Origin: Litchfieldella anticariensis FP35 = DSM 16096
GTDB taxonomy: Bacteria; Pseudomonadota; Gammaproteobacteria; Pseudomonadales; Halomonadaceae
Reading direction: 5' to 3'
Assembly (NCBI RefSeq): GCF_000409775.1
Contig: NZ_KE332392.1
Span: 558,224-614,388 of the forward strand
Length of the DNA stretch: 56,165 nucleotides
Shown: piece by piece, positions 1-8,237 of the stretch
Layout of the letters: every line of letters starts with the position of its first letter
Position numbering within the stretch: position 1 is the stretch's first letter
Notes under the pieces: model-generated
The model's input: the letters and a program-made list of their open reading frames with translations, nothing else
What the model was told of the DNA's origin: nothing
Database searches by the model: none
Position numbers and translations under genes: made by a program

Positions 1-1
1 C

Positions 2-865
2 GGCTCGCGGCGCGGCGGCACCGCGCTGATGCGGACGGCGCAAAGCCGTCCCCAGCCGATTCCGGTCTATGCCGAGATGAGCTCGATCAACCCGGTGTTC
101 CTGCTGCCGGAAGCGCTCAAGGCGCGTGGCCCGGAGATCGCCGAGGGCTTCGTCGCCTCGCTGACCATGGGCGCCGGCCAGTTCTGCACCAACCCCGGGC
201 TACTGCTCGGCGTGAAGGGCGAGGCACTCGATGCCTTCCTCGCCGCCGCCGGTGAGGCGGTCAAGGCCAGCGCTGCGCAGACCATGCTCACGCCGGGCAT
301 TCATGGTGCCTACGAGGATGGCACTGGGGCTCTGGCTGGCCATCCCCAGGTCCGCGAAATCGCCCGTGGCCCGGCCGGTGACGGCCCCTACCAGTGTCAG
401 GCAGCACTGTTCGCCGCCGCGGCCACCGACTTCCTTCTTGAGGAGGCGTTGCAGGCCGAGGTGTTCGGTGCCAGCGCACTGGTGGTCGAATGTGCCGACC
501 TGGCAGATATGCAGCGTGTCGCCGCTCACCTCGAAGGCCAGCTCACCGCCACCCTACAGCTCGACGACGGTGATCTCGAGGCGGCCAAGGCACTGCTGCC
601 GGTACTCGAGCGCAAGGCCGGGCGAGTGCTCGCCAACGGCTGGCCGACCGGGGTCGAGGTGTGTCACGCCATGGTCCACGGCGGGCCCTTCCCGGCGACC
701 TCCGACAGTCGCACCACCTCGGTGGGCAGTGCCGCCATCCAGCGCTTCCTGCGCCCGGTGTGCTACCAGAACCTGCCGGCGGGGCTGTTGCCCCAGGCAC
801 TCGAGGACGGCAATCCGCTGGACGTGAGCCGGTTGGTGGATGGTAAGAGAGAGCTGAGCCGCTGA
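2..865 (+). CDS. Alpha-ketoglutarate-semialdehyde dehydrogenase, C-terminal part (5' truncated by window edge)
   Basis: About 288 residues of the C-terminal part of an NAD(P)+-dependent aldehyde dehydrogenase; the start lies outside the window. The opening residues SRRGGTALM and the catalytic stretch GQFCTNPG, with the nucleophilic Cys, match the 2,5-dioxovalerate (alpha-ketoglutarate semialdehyde) dehydrogenase branch, which is usually about 520 residues long. The enzyme oxidises 2-oxoglutarate semialdehyde to 2-oxoglutarate, the last step of oxidative hexuronate, aldarate and pentose breakdown. That fits the gci-gli-udh genes that follow. It is more GC-rich than the transporter genes after it and is separated from them by about 330 bases, so it may be a different transcription unit. 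The family is clear; the exact substrate rests on context. Confidence 0.87.
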   Translation, partial: GSRRGGTALMRTAQSRPQPIPVYAEMSSINPVFLLPEALKARGPEIAEGFVASLTMGAGQFCTNPGLLLGVKGEALDAFLAAAGEAVKASAAQTMLTPGIHGAYEDGTGALAGHPQVREIARGPAGDGPYQCQAALFAAAATDFLLEEALQAEVFGASALVVECADLADMQRVAAHLEGQLTATLQLDDGDLEAAKALLPVLERKAGRVLANGWPTGVEVCHAMVHGGPFPATSDSRTTSVGSAAIQRFLRPVCYQNLPAGLLPQALEDGNPLDVSRLVDGKRELSR

Positions 866-1191
866 TCGTCAGTATGTCTGGCCCACGGCTCGGTCACTGG
901 CGAGTCGTGGTATAGCGCTGGGTGCTGAAGGTGCCCGGCGCCATTCGTCGCTTTACTCAGCGCCTCTCTAAGAGAGGTGCCCACCCGCCACCATCCTCCG
1001 GCATCATAGTTAGACTATCGTCTCCCTTGTCCTCCTTGTGAGGGGTGGTTAAGTTGTATGATGTATGACGATATCTGTCATTCTGCACTGAAAAAGCGTT
1101 ATCGCGTATCGCCCTCCGTTATTGATGCCGACGCTCAAGGAGCAAGGCTAACTATAAATCCAAATTGAACGAGCCAATGAGGAAACACGTC
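866..1191. other. Intergenic region between aldehyde dehydrogenase and dctP
   Basis: About 326 bases without a convincing gene. It contains a short GC-rich hairpin (963-977, six-base arms, three-base loop), a small TAGT/ACTA inverted repeat (1007-1017) and an ATGAC/GTCAT inverted repeat (1065-1081). The promoter and operator of the uronate transporter operon are expected here. No clear -35/-10 pair could be assigned. Confidence 0.6.
1065..1081. promoter_or_regulatory. Candidate operator upstream of the uronate TRAP operon
   Basis: Inverted repeat with arms ATGAC and GTCAT around a GATATCT centre, about 110 bases before the proposed dctP start. Its size and symmetry suit a FadR-type GntR dimer such as the one encoded at 7160-7933. 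No matching copy was found near that regulator's own promoter, so the pairing is only an inference. Confidence 0.3.
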
Positions 1192-2187
1192 ATGCCAATA
1201 AAAATGCTTGTGAATCGAGCGACTAGTGTTGCCGCAGTCTCCAGCGCCATGATTGCCATGTCGCTTCCGGTGCAAGCCGAGAACTGGCGAGGCTGGAATA
1301 TCCATCCGCCCGGTTATCCGAATACTGTCGCGCTCGAATCTTTTGCTGAAAACGTGGCCGAAAGAACGGAAGGGCGAGTGCATGCACAGGTATACAACAA
1401 TGCAGTGCTTGGCGATCAGCCAGATGCCATCGAACAAACTCGCAATGGTGCGCTCGATTTCGGTAACTTCAATATGGGCCCCATGGGGCCGATCGTAAAA
1501 GAAACCAACGTGCTCTCCTTGCCGTTCATCTTCAGCAGTGTCGAGCATATGCATGACATCATGGATGGCGAAATCGGCCGGCGTTTTGCTGATGCCTTGG
1601 CCGAGAAGAACCTGATTGCCCTGTCATGGTTTGATTCCGGGGCTCGAAGCTTCTATAACACGAATCGCCCCATCAGCTCTCCGGCGGATGTTGAGGGCCT
1701 CAAGATTCGTGTCATGAACAATGACCTTTACGTCGACATGGTCGAGGCACTTGGCGGGAATGCCACTCCCATGGCTTATGGCGAGGTCTATCAGTCACTG
1801 AAGACTGGGGTTCTCGATGGGGCGGAAAACAATTACCCTTCTTTCCAGTCAAGTAACCACTACGAAGTCGCCGGGTTCTACTCCGTGACCCAGCATCTCA
1901 TCATTCCCGAGTGCTTGTGCATTGCCAAAGCGAGTTGGGAAGCGCTTTCACCGGAAGATCAGGAGATCGTTCGCGAGGAAGCCATCAAGGCGGCGGAGAT
2001 GCAGCGTCAACTGTGGGTGGAAGGTTCCAGAGAGAGTCGACAGATCGTGCTGGATGCTGGTGTCGAGATCAACGAAGTAGAAGACAAGTCGGCATTCCAG
2101 GAAAGGATGCAGCCTGTATACGAAGGGTTCATCGAGGAAAATCCTGATCTGGCAACTCTCGTTGAAGATATCAGGGCTACCAATTGA
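1192..2187 (+). CDS. dctP: TRAP transporter solute-binding protein (DctP family), likely for uronates
   Basis: Periplasmic binding protein of a tripartite ATP-independent periplasmic transporter, 331 residues from the chosen ATG. The start at 1192 is preferred because a GAGG ribosome site lies about nine bases upstream and it gives a clean signal peptide ending near LPVQA. An ATG at 1177 and a TTG at 1165 are alternatives. The family hallmarks LKIRVMNN (with the carboxylate-binding Arg) and the SLKTGVLDGAENN segment are present. It starts a dctP-dctQ-dctM operon that runs into gci, gli and udh, which points to galacturonate, glucuronate or a related aldarate as substrate. The family is certain; the ligand is inferred from neighbours. 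Confidence 0.92.
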   Translation: MPIKMLVNRATSVAAVSSAMIAMSLPVQAENWRGWNIHPPGYPNTVALESFAENVAERTEGRVHAQVYNNAVLGDQPDAIEQTRNGALDFGNFNMGPMGPIVKETNVLSLPFIFSSVEHMHDIMDGEIGRRFADALAEKNLIALSWFDSGARSFYNTNRPISSPADVEGLKIRVMNNDLYVDMVEALGGNATPMAYGEVYQSLKTGVLDGAENNYPSFQSSNHYEVAGFYSVTQHLIIPECLCIAKASWEALSPEDQEIVREEAIKAAEMQRQLWVEGSRESRQIVLDAGVEINEVEDKSAFQERMQPVYEGFIEENPDLATLVEDIRATN

Positions 2188-2247
2188 CCTCTGGCGTGAA
2201 TTCCCTCTCGGTGACATGAGTCATCGAGAGGGGGACAGGAGTGTGCC

Positions 2248-2790
2248 GTGAGAGCTTACTTTGACTCATCAGAGGCGCTTGTGAATCTTCCCTTGTTGCA
2301 GAAAAGGATCGGTCGTGTTCTGGATGGCATGGCCGGCCTGTGCCTGGTGCTGGCTGGCGTACTGCTTGTCTTTCTTATCGTCATATTTGGCTGGTTGGTA
2401 TTTGGGCGATACGTGCTGAATAACACCCCCACCTGGGTTGAGCAGGCGTCTTTGCTGATGGTGGTCTACATCACATGTCTAGGGGCAGCAGCGGGGGTGA
2501 GGGGCAATACGCATCTCAGTATCGATTTCGTTCGTGAGGGGATGCCTAGGCCCATCAAGATAGGCTTTCGCTATATCGCTGATCTCTTTATCGTCATTTT
2601 TGGTGGCTTCATGACGTATCAAGGATGGGAGTTGGTCGCTTCCAACCTGGAAAGAGCCATCCCCATGATCGGTCTTTCCGAGAGTTGGCGTGCGGCACCT
2701 CTCGTCATTTGTGGAGGCCTGATGATGGTGTTCGCTGTTGCCAATATCGTGTCGCGTATTCTTGGCACGAACCGTCAAGAGGGGAGCTGA
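2248..2790 (+). CDS. dctQ: TRAP transporter small permease (DctQ family)
   Basis: Small membrane subunit of the TRAP transporter, 180 residues with four predicted transmembrane helices. The family motif region WLVFGRYVLNNTPTWVEQ follows the first helix. The GTG start at 2248 is supported by an AGGAG site about seven bases upstream; a GTG at 2281 is a weaker alternative. It sits 60 bases after dctP and ends one base before dctM, as usual for separate Q and M genes. It forms the membrane complex with DctM and takes substrate delivered by DctP using the sodium gradient. Confidence 0.9.
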   Translation: MRAYFDSSEALVNLPLLQKRIGRVLDGMAGLCLVLAGVLLVFLIVIFGWLVFGRYVLNNTPTWVEQASLLMVVYITCLGAAAGVRGNTHLSIDFVREGMPRPIKIGFRYIADLFIVIFGGFMTYQGWELVASNLERAIPMIGLSESWRAAPLVICGGLMMVFAVANIVSRILGTNRQEGS

Positions 2791-2791
2791 C

Positions 2792-4072
2792 ATGGGCCTC
2801 GCCATTCTTTTCGGACTATTCTTTCTCGGTCTGCTCGTGGGGGCTCCGGTAGCATTCTCGGTGGGTTTGGCCGCAGTGGTCACTTTCCTGTACGAAGGCC
2901 TGCCACTGTTCGTCGCATTTCAGCGAATCCTGTCGGGAATTTCCGTCTTTTCCTTGCTTGCCATACCGTTTTTCATCTTTGCCGGCGAATTGATGCTTCA
3001 CGGTGGTATTTCCACTCGCCTGGTACGTCTGGCATCGGCAGCCGTGGGGAAGCTGAGGGGCGGCCTGGGTATCGTCAACGTCAGTTCATCCATGTTGTTC
3101 GGCGGCATTTCGGGGTCCGCCGTGGCGGATACGTCGGCACTCGGCTCCATCCTGGTGCCGGTCATGAAAGAGAAGGGGTACGATGCCGATTATGCGGTCA
3201 ATGTCACCGTGACCTCATCCGTGGCCGGCGTTGTCATTCCGCCCAGCCATAATATGATCCTCTATGCCGTCGCTGCCGGTGGCGGGATATCGGTAACCCA
3301 GCTGTTCATTGCCGGTATCGTACCGGGAGTCCTGATGTGTCTGACTCTGGCGGTCGCCGCTTATCTGGTTGCGGTTCGTCGTGGCTATCAGGGGGAAACC
3401 TTCCCCGGGTGGGATGTCTTGATCGTTAGCCTTGCAGCGGCCCTGCCTGGCTTGTTGACGGCTGTCATCATCGTGGGTGGAGTGCTCTCCGGCATTCTCA
3501 CGGTTACCGAGTCAGGTGCTTTTGGTGCCATCTATGCCATCGTCGTCACGGCGCTGGTTTACCGGGAGCTCAGGTGGGAGTCGTTCAAGGCGGCTGTCCT
3601 GCAGTCGGTGAGAACGACCGCGCTGGTCATGATCCTGGTAGGGTGTGCCTCGGCATTCTCGTACCTGCTGGCCCTGTATAACGTCCCGCAAATGCTAACC
3701 GATACGCTGATGGCATTATCGGACAATCCCATCGTCATTTTCCTGCTCCTGAATCTCCTGCTGCTTGGGCTTGGCATGATCATGGACATGGCGGCCCTCA
3801 TCCTGATCTGTACGCCGATCTTTCTGCCGGTGGCCGTGCAGTTCGGCATGGATCCGATTCAGTTCGGCATCATCATGATGATGAACCTGGGGTTGGGCTT
3901 GTGCACACCTCCCGTGGGTGCCTGTCTGTTCGTTGGTTGCGTGATCGGCAAGATCAAGATCGAGCAGGCCGTTCGTACCATCTGGCCGTTCTACCTGGCG
4001 CTCTTCGTTGCGTTGATGTTGGTGACATACGTGCCTGCCGTGTCGATGACGTTGCCTGGGTTCTTCAGGTGA
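2792..4072 (+). CDS. dctM: TRAP transporter large permease (DctM family)
   Basis: Large membrane subunit of the TRAP transporter, 426 residues, hydrophobic throughout with about 12 helices. Typical DctM signatures are seen: the N-terminal LLVGAPVAFSVGLA, the FGGISGSAVADTSALGSI loop and the VIPPSHNMILYA segment. The ATG at 2792 has a strong GAGGGGAG ribosome site ending six bases upstream; an in-frame ATG at 2738 lies inside dctQ and is rejected. It translocates the substrate with sodium. It is followed after 34 bases by gci, so transport and catabolism look co-transcribed. Confidence 0.93.
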   Translation: MGLAILFGLFFLGLLVGAPVAFSVGLAAVVTFLYEGLPLFVAFQRILSGISVFSLLAIPFFIFAGELMLHGGISTRLVRLASAAVGKLRGGLGIVNVSSSMLFGGISGSAVADTSALGSILVPVMKEKGYDADYAVNVTVTSSVAGVVIPPSHNMILYAVAAGGGISVTQLFIAGIVPGVLMCLTLAVAAYLVAVRRGYQGETFPGWDVLIVSLAAALPGLLTAVIIVGGVLSGILTVTESGAFGAIYAIVVTALVYRELRWESFKAAVLQSVRTTALVMILVGCASAFSYLLALYNVPQMLTDTLMALSDNPIVIFLLLNLLLLGLGMIMDMAALILICTPIFLPVAVQFGMDPIQFGIIMMMNLGLGLCTPPVGACLFVGCVIGKIKIEQAVRTIWPFYLALFVALMLVTYVPAVSMTLPGFFR

Positions 4073-4106
4073 CAGGTATGTCACGGAATAAAAGGATCAA
4101 GATCCA

Positions 4107-5243
4107 ATGAAGATAGCAGCCGTACATACCCATATCCTCGATCACCTACTGGATACGGCGTTCGAAAGTGCTTCGATGCGTTTTACGAGACGTCAGCACT
4201 GTCTGGTCGAGGTCGTTTGCGACGATGGCACTGTTGGCTGGGGAGAGTGTCTTGGGCCGGCCAAGCTGAATGCCGCTGTTGTCGATGCTTATGCATCTGC
4301 CTTGATAGGGCAGGATCCATTGCAGACGGAAAGGATCTGGCTGGAACTCTACAACCTGTTGCGTGACCAGGGCCAACGCGGCCTGACCGTGACGGCCTTG
4401 AGCGGTATCGATATTGCCTTGTGGGATATCAAGGGCAAGCGATTCGATGCGCCTGTCTCGACACTCCTGGGGGGCAGGTTCCGCGACAGCGTGCGAGCGT
4501 ATGCGACCGGCTCGTTCCGCCGAGAGGGCGTCGATCGTGTCAAGGATATTGCCAAGGAGGTGGCTGACTACCGCCATGAAGGGTTTCATGCCGTCAAGAT
4601 CAAGATCGGCTTCGATGTCGAGGAAGACCTGCGTGTCATCGCCGCGGTACGTGAGGCGATTGGGCCCGAGCTACGTTTGATGATCGATGCCAACCATGGA
4701 TATGACTATCTCGAGGCGATCGAGGTCGGTAAGCGCGCGGCTGAATATGACGTCGATTGGTTCGAGGAGCCGGTGCTGCCGGAGCAGATTTCTACCTATC
4801 GTGCCGTGCGCGATGGTCAGCCTATCCCGGTGGCAGGGGGAGAAACTTGGCATGGGCGTTATGCCATGCTCGAGCCTTTGGCGACACGTGCTGTGGATAT
4901 CGTACAACCTGATATCTGTGGTGTTGGTGGTTTCACTGAAATACGGCGTGTAGCCGACATGGCGGCCATGCATGGCGTTCGGTTGGTGCCACACGTGTGG
5001 GGAACGGCTATCTGTCTCGCGGCCAGCTTGCAGTTCATGGCGGCTCTACTCCCCAACCCACCACGCCGTGATCCAATCGAACCCATCCTCGAGTTCGACC
5101 GTACCGAGAACCCATTCCGTCAGGCTGTCGTCACTACGCCCATCGAACACGTTGGGGGCGTCGTGGCCATTCCCGATGCTCCTGGATTGGGAATTGACGT
5201 CAATCGGGATGCGCTTGCCAAATTCGCTCTCAAGGAGTCGTGA
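4107..5243 (+). CDS. gci: D-galactarolactone cycloisomerase (enolase superfamily)
   Basis: 378 residues, the same length and, from memory, very similar throughout to Agrobacterium Gci. Enolase-superfamily features sit in the expected places: Lys164-Ile-Lys166 (general base), metal ligands Asp194 (DANHGY), Glu220 (FEEPV) and Glu246 (GGE), and His296 (PHVWG). The enzyme opens D-galactaro-1,4-lactone (and the glucaro lactone) to 3-deoxy-2-keto-hexarate. The neighbours gli and udh supply its substrate, and the downstream product would go to KdgD and the semialdehyde dehydrogenase. A simple galactarate or glucarate dehydratase is the alternative, but the adjacent lactone isomerase makes the lactone route more likely. 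Confidence 0.88.
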   Translation: MKIAAVHTHILDHLLDTAFESASMRFTRRQHCLVEVVCDDGTVGWGECLGPAKLNAAVVDAYASALIGQDPLQTERIWLELYNLLRDQGQRGLTVTALSGIDIALWDIKGKRFDAPVSTLLGGRFRDSVRAYATGSFRREGVDRVKDIAKEVADYRHEGFHAVKIKIGFDVEEDLRVIAAVREAIGPELRLMIDANHGYDYLEAIEVGKRAAEYDVDWFEEPVLPEQISTYRAVRDGQPIPVAGGETWHGRYAMLEPLATRAVDIVQPDICGVGGFTEIRRVADMAAMHGVRLVPHVWGTAICLAASLQFMAALLPNPPRRDPIEPILEFDRTENPFRQAVVTTPIEHVGGVVAIPDAPGLGIDVNRDALAKFALKES

Positions 5244-5246
5244 GCC

Positions 5247-6110
5247 TTGGAAACGATACCACCCAACACAAGACCGCTGGATGGCCCGGCGCCGCGACTG
5301 GAAGCCCCTGCCGGTGCTACCGATTGTCATATTCATCTTTACTTACCTGGATATGAATCACAGCCAAATGGGCCAAAGATTCCTGAGTTGGCCACGGTAG
5401 AAAACTACCGACCGGTTCAGAAGCGCCTAGGCTTGGAACGCGTTGTGGTCACTCAGCCGAATGCCTATCAGTTCGATAATCGAGCGTTGCTGGAAGCCTT
5501 GGCCGAGATAGCGCCACAAACGGCACGTGGTGTAGCCGCAGTGGCACCAGACACGCCGAGAGATGAGTTGCAGGCTTGGCACGAAAAGGGAGTGCGTGGC
5601 GCACGGATCATGAACTTGCCAGGTGGCGCCGTGACGATAGACAAGATGCGCGATGTCGAGCGACTGATTCGACCGCTAGGCTGGCATTTGATGGTTCAGT
5701 TCAACGGCCGCTACCTCGACGACTATCTTGCCGATCTGCACAAGATCGAGAGTGAATACATCATCGACCATATCGGCAAGTTCATGGATCCCGTGGCAGC
5801 GGATGATTTCCGGGTCGATGACATTCTTCGGCTACTCGATCGGGGCAACGCTTGGTTCAAGGTCTGTGCGGGTTATGAAGCCAGTCTGACCGGAGGGCCC
5901 TATTATGAAGATGTAGGTGCCATCGCCAAGCGTGTCATCAAGCACGCTCCGGAACGCATCATCTGGGGAAGTAATTGGCCACACGTCGGGGTGCCGCGAG
6001 AACAGTACCCTGATGACGCTGAGCAGTTGGATGTATTGCTCGACTGGGCAAGCCCGGAGTTGCGCCGGAAGATACTGGTCGATAATCCTGCGGCTTTGTA
6101 TGGCTTTTAA
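5247..6110 (+). CDS. gli: D-galactarolactone isomerase (amidohydrolase superfamily, COG3618 type)
   Basis: 287 residues of the amidohydrolase-2 fold. Visible landmarks are the N-terminal TDCHIHLYLPG and the C-terminal IIWGSNWPH followed by a DNPAALYGF ending. It starts with TTG at 5247, four bases after the gci stop, with AAGGAG about ten bases upstream inside the gci end. In Agrobacterium the neighbour of gci and udh is a galactaro-delta-lactone isomerase that converts the 1,5-lactone made by Udh to the 1,4-lactone used by Gci; the same arrangement is seen here. A lactonase hydrolysing the lactone to free aldarate is the main alternative. The family is clear; the exact reaction is inferred from context and remembered similarity. 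Confidence 0.8.
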   Translation: METIPPNTRPLDGPAPRLEAPAGATDCHIHLYLPGYESQPNGPKIPELATVENYRPVQKRLGLERVVVTQPNAYQFDNRALLEALAEIAPQTARGVAAVAPDTPRDELQAWHEKGVRGARIMNLPGGAVTIDKMRDVERLIRPLGWHLMVQFNGRYLDDYLADLHKIESEYIIDHIGKFMDPVAADDFRVDDILRLLDRGNAWFKVCAGYEASLTGGPYYEDVGAIAKRVIKHAPERIIWGSNWPHVGVPREQYPDDAEQLDVLLDWASPELRRKILVDNPAALYGF

Positions 6111-6151
6111 TCGGCCACTCGTTGTCTTGTCAGAAACATAGGAGGAATTTA

Positions 6152-6952
6152 ATGATTAACCGTCTGTTGGTAACCGGAGCTGCTGGTGGCATGGGGCGTA
6201 TCATCAGGCCTTTCTTGTCACAACTGGCTAACAAGGTGCGGCTTTCCGATATCATTGATCTTGACGCTGCGGCCAGTCATGAGGAGATAGTTGTCTGTGA
6301 TTTGACAGATGCCCAAGCCGTCAACGCCTTGGTCAAGGATTGCGACGCGGTCATCCATCTCGGCGGTGTTTCAGTGGAAAAGCCTTGGAACAGTATTCTC
6401 CAAGCCAATATCGTCGGTACCTACAACTTATACGAGGCGGCTAGGAACCTTGGTAAACCACGTATTATCTTTGCTAGCTCCAATCATACGACCGGCTATT
6501 ATGAACGCACGTCAAAGTTGGATGCTGAAGTGCCACATCGCCCAGATTCTTTGTATGGTGTTTCAAAGTGCTTTGGTGAAGATCTTGCGTGTCTCTATTA
6601 TTATAAGTTCGGTGTTGAAACCCTGAGTGTGCGTATTGGATGGTGCCATCCCAAACCCACGGATACACGCAAGATGGCTATCTGGTTGAGTGCCGAAGAT
6701 TTCGTCAGCTTGGTTCAGCGTGCGCTTGTCACACCAAGATTGGCTTATACCGTAGTGTACGGTGTTTCGAACAACTCCGAACGTTGGTGGGACAATAGCA
6801 AGGCCTCGTTTCTTGGTTGGGTGCCAAAAGACAGCTCCGAGCCTTGGCGAGCCGAGATTGAAGGGGAAGCGATGGGGGGCGATCCCGAAGATCCGGCGGT
6901 TGTCTATCAAGGCGGTCCATTTGCCACTTCCGGCCATCCCGACGACGAATAG
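6152..6952 (+). CDS. udh: NAD-dependent uronate dehydrogenase (SDR family)
   Basis: 266 residues, matching the usual 265 of uronate dehydrogenases. The NAD-binding GAAGGMGR motif is at the N terminus, and the catalytic YGVSK (Tyr135, Lys139) and FASSNHT stretches follow. It oxidises galacturonate or glucuronate at C1 to the aldaro-1,5-lactone, giving NADH, which is the first step of the oxidative pathway completed by gli and gci. The ATG at 6152 has a strong AGGAGG site and is preferred over an upstream ATG at 6122. The gene ends the transporter-catabolic operon and looks richer in A and T than the first gene of the window. Confidence 0.92.
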   Translation: MINRLLVTGAAGGMGRIIRPFLSQLANKVRLSDIIDLDAAASHEEIVVCDLTDAQAVNALVKDCDAVIHLGGVSVEKPWNSILQANIVGTYNLYEAARNLGKPRIIFASSNHTTGYYERTSKLDAEVPHRPDSLYGVSKCFGEDLACLYYYKFGVETLSVRIGWCHPKPTDTRKMAIWLSAEDFVSLVQRALVTPRLAYTVVYGVSNNSERWWDNSKASFLGWVPKDSSEPWRAEIEGEAMGGDPEDPAVVYQGGPFATSGHPDDE

Positions 6953-7023
6953 GTCGAATGCAAGAAAATTGATCATGTTGCTGCTTTTTGACGCATGAAT
7001 ATATCGAATGATGACGCGAAAAT

Positions 7024-7055
7024 ACAAAGGTTGTTGTTTATTTCATAACCTTTGT
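7024..7055. promoter_or_regulatory. Inverted repeat between udh and its regulator
   Basis: Arms ACAAAGGTT and AACCTTTGT (nine bases each, perfect) with a 14-base AT-rich loop. It lies about 70 bases after udh and upstream of the regulator promoter. It could be a weak terminator for the operon, although it is AT-rich and has no T-run, or a spaced operator. Confidence 0.35.
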
Positions 7056-7094
7056 CGATGGTTAATGCTGCCGTTACAAATGGAGAAGGTGATA

Positions 7095-7124
7095 TTGGCT
7101 CGTTGACAAGCTATGCATTATAAT
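7095..7124 (+). promoter_or_regulatory. Putative sigma-70 promoter of the FadR-type regulator
   Basis: A perfect TATAAT at 7119-7124 is preceded by TTGGCT at 7095-7100 with an 18-base spacer. Transcription would start about 25-30 bases before the ATG at 7160. A TTGACA at 7103-7108 also lies close by but is too near the -10 box to pair with it. Confidence 0.5.
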
Positions 7125-7159
7125 AAAAATCATACTTTTGAGTGCCGGACGTTACTAAC

Positions 7160-7933
7160 ATGGCAAAAGATACGGAAATGACAGTCAAGCTGGCGCCATT
7201 TGAGGTGAAGAAAATATCTCGTCAGGGAAGCCTTTCTCTTCACGTGGCGGACCAACTAGAGGCTCTGATCACGCAGGGAAGGGTTCCCGTAGGACAGAAA
7301 TTGCCTACTGAAAACAGCTTGTGTGACTCTTTTGGTGTCAGCCGCACCGTCATTCGTGAGGCAATTACGCATCTCAAGTCGTTGGGACTGGTCGAAACCC
7401 GGCGAGGGGTTGGCACCACCGTATTGCGTTCGACCACGATCGAGGCGAGGCCGGCGGAGCGCATCAATCCGACCACGGTGGAGGATATCCTGCATGTCCT
7501 CGAGTTACGTTTGACTCTCGAGCCGGCCGCTGCCGAGTTAGCGGCCCTTCGTCACGATGAAGATGACCGTAAGGCGCTGCAAGCCCGACATGAGGCATTC
7601 ATCAACGCCCATGCCGAGAAGTCTCAGGCACGGGTCGAGGATTACGAGTTCCATCACGCCATTGCCAAGGCGACCAAGAATCCCTTTTTCAATCGATTCT
7701 ATGAACAGTTGAACCAGAGTGTCATTCCCCGGGCCAAGTTGCTCAGCATCGACATCAACCCGGCGGCATCGGAGCGCTATCTCGAACGTGTCCAGGAAGA
7801 GCATGCTTATATTCTCGAGGCCATTCTTTCCCGCGATGCGGAGGCTGCGCGCGAAACCATGTTCCAGCATCTCAACCGAGCTCGGAACATGTATGCCAAA
7901 TACCGTGATCGCCAGGATGACTCCCGGATATGA
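7160..7933 (+). CDS. FadR/GntR-family transcriptional regulator of the uronate cluster
   Basis: 257 residues from the chosen ATG. The N-terminal winged helix is typical GntR (LPTENSLCDSFGVSRTVIREAITHLKSLGLVETRRGVGT), shown here by its core FGVSRTVIREA, and is followed by an all-helical FCD ligand domain with metal/ligand-type residues such as the YEFHHAIA segment. Start choice is uncertain: GTG 7142, ATG 7160 and ATG 7178 are all in frame and none has a good ribosome site. Its position after udh suggests that it controls the dctPQM-gci-gli-udh operon in response to a uronate or lactone, like ExuR, UxuR or GguR-type proteins. The family is certain and the effector is inferred. Confidence 0.88.
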   Translation: MAKDTEMTVKLAPFEVKKISRQGSLSLHVADQLEALITQGRVPVGQKLPTENSLCDSFGVSRTVIREAITHLKSLGLVETRRGVGTTVLRSTTIEARPAERINPTTVEDILHVLELRLTLEPAAAELAALRHDEDDRKALQARHEAFINAHAEKSQARVEDYEFHHAIAKATKNPFFNRFYEQLNQSVIPRAKLLSIDINPAASERYLERVQEEHAYILEAILSRDAEAARETMFQHLNRARNMYAKYRDRQDDSRI

Positions 7934-8009
7934 CGAGACCAGCCCTGTTGCCGGCCTCACGACCATCAATAGAAGGGGAGTGAGGGTATGGGTAACAAAG
8001 AAGAGGCGG

Positions 8010-8111
8010 TTAGCGAGCCAACCACAATCCAACGACCCCCGCCGCAATGACGGTGGCGAAGAACAGGCGGTTGCGCAAGCGTGTATCACGTGGCGGACGA
8101 GATTTGGACAC
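8010..8111 (-). CDS. Putative 33-residue single-span membrane protein
   Basis: A small open frame on the minus strand in the gap after the regulator. It starts with GTG at 8111 and has an AGAGAG ribosome-like site six to eight bases upstream. The first half is strongly basic (motifs KSRPPRDTRLRNR), followed by about 17 hydrophobic residues (LFFATVIAAGVVGLW) and a final Arg: a classic N-in single-pass membrane protein. Similar tiny basic/hydrophobic proteins are common in this group, but I do not recognise a named family. A 20-residue plus-strand frame overlaps it (7988-8050). Existence is supported by composition only. Confidence 0.45.
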   Translation of the reverse strand: MSKSRPPRDTRLRNRLFFATVIAAGVVGLWLAR

Positions 8112-8237
8112 TAAAGGCTCTCTGTCGTGTAGAGGGTGAGTAAAACAAGCGTTTCAATAGAGGGCGAAAACGATTAGGGTTAGATGGTAAACTCGTTAGT
8201 CTGCTATGGCTATCGCCTGCCCAGAGATGAATTCGCC

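Noticed and set aside
231-827. Long open frame in a second frame of the aldehyde dehydrogenase gene
   Set aside because: Arg/Pro/Ser-rich translation typical of a shifted frame in GC-rich DNA; the dehydrogenase frame has clear motifs.
7103-7124. TTGACA paired with TATAAT before the uronate regulator
   Set aside because: Only ten bases separate the boxes; the TTGGCT further upstream has a proper 18-base spacer.
7988-8050. Plus-strand 20-residue frame with a purine-rich site upstream
   Set aside because: Very short, Pro-rich and without a recognisable pattern; the overlapping minus-strand frame makes a far better protein.
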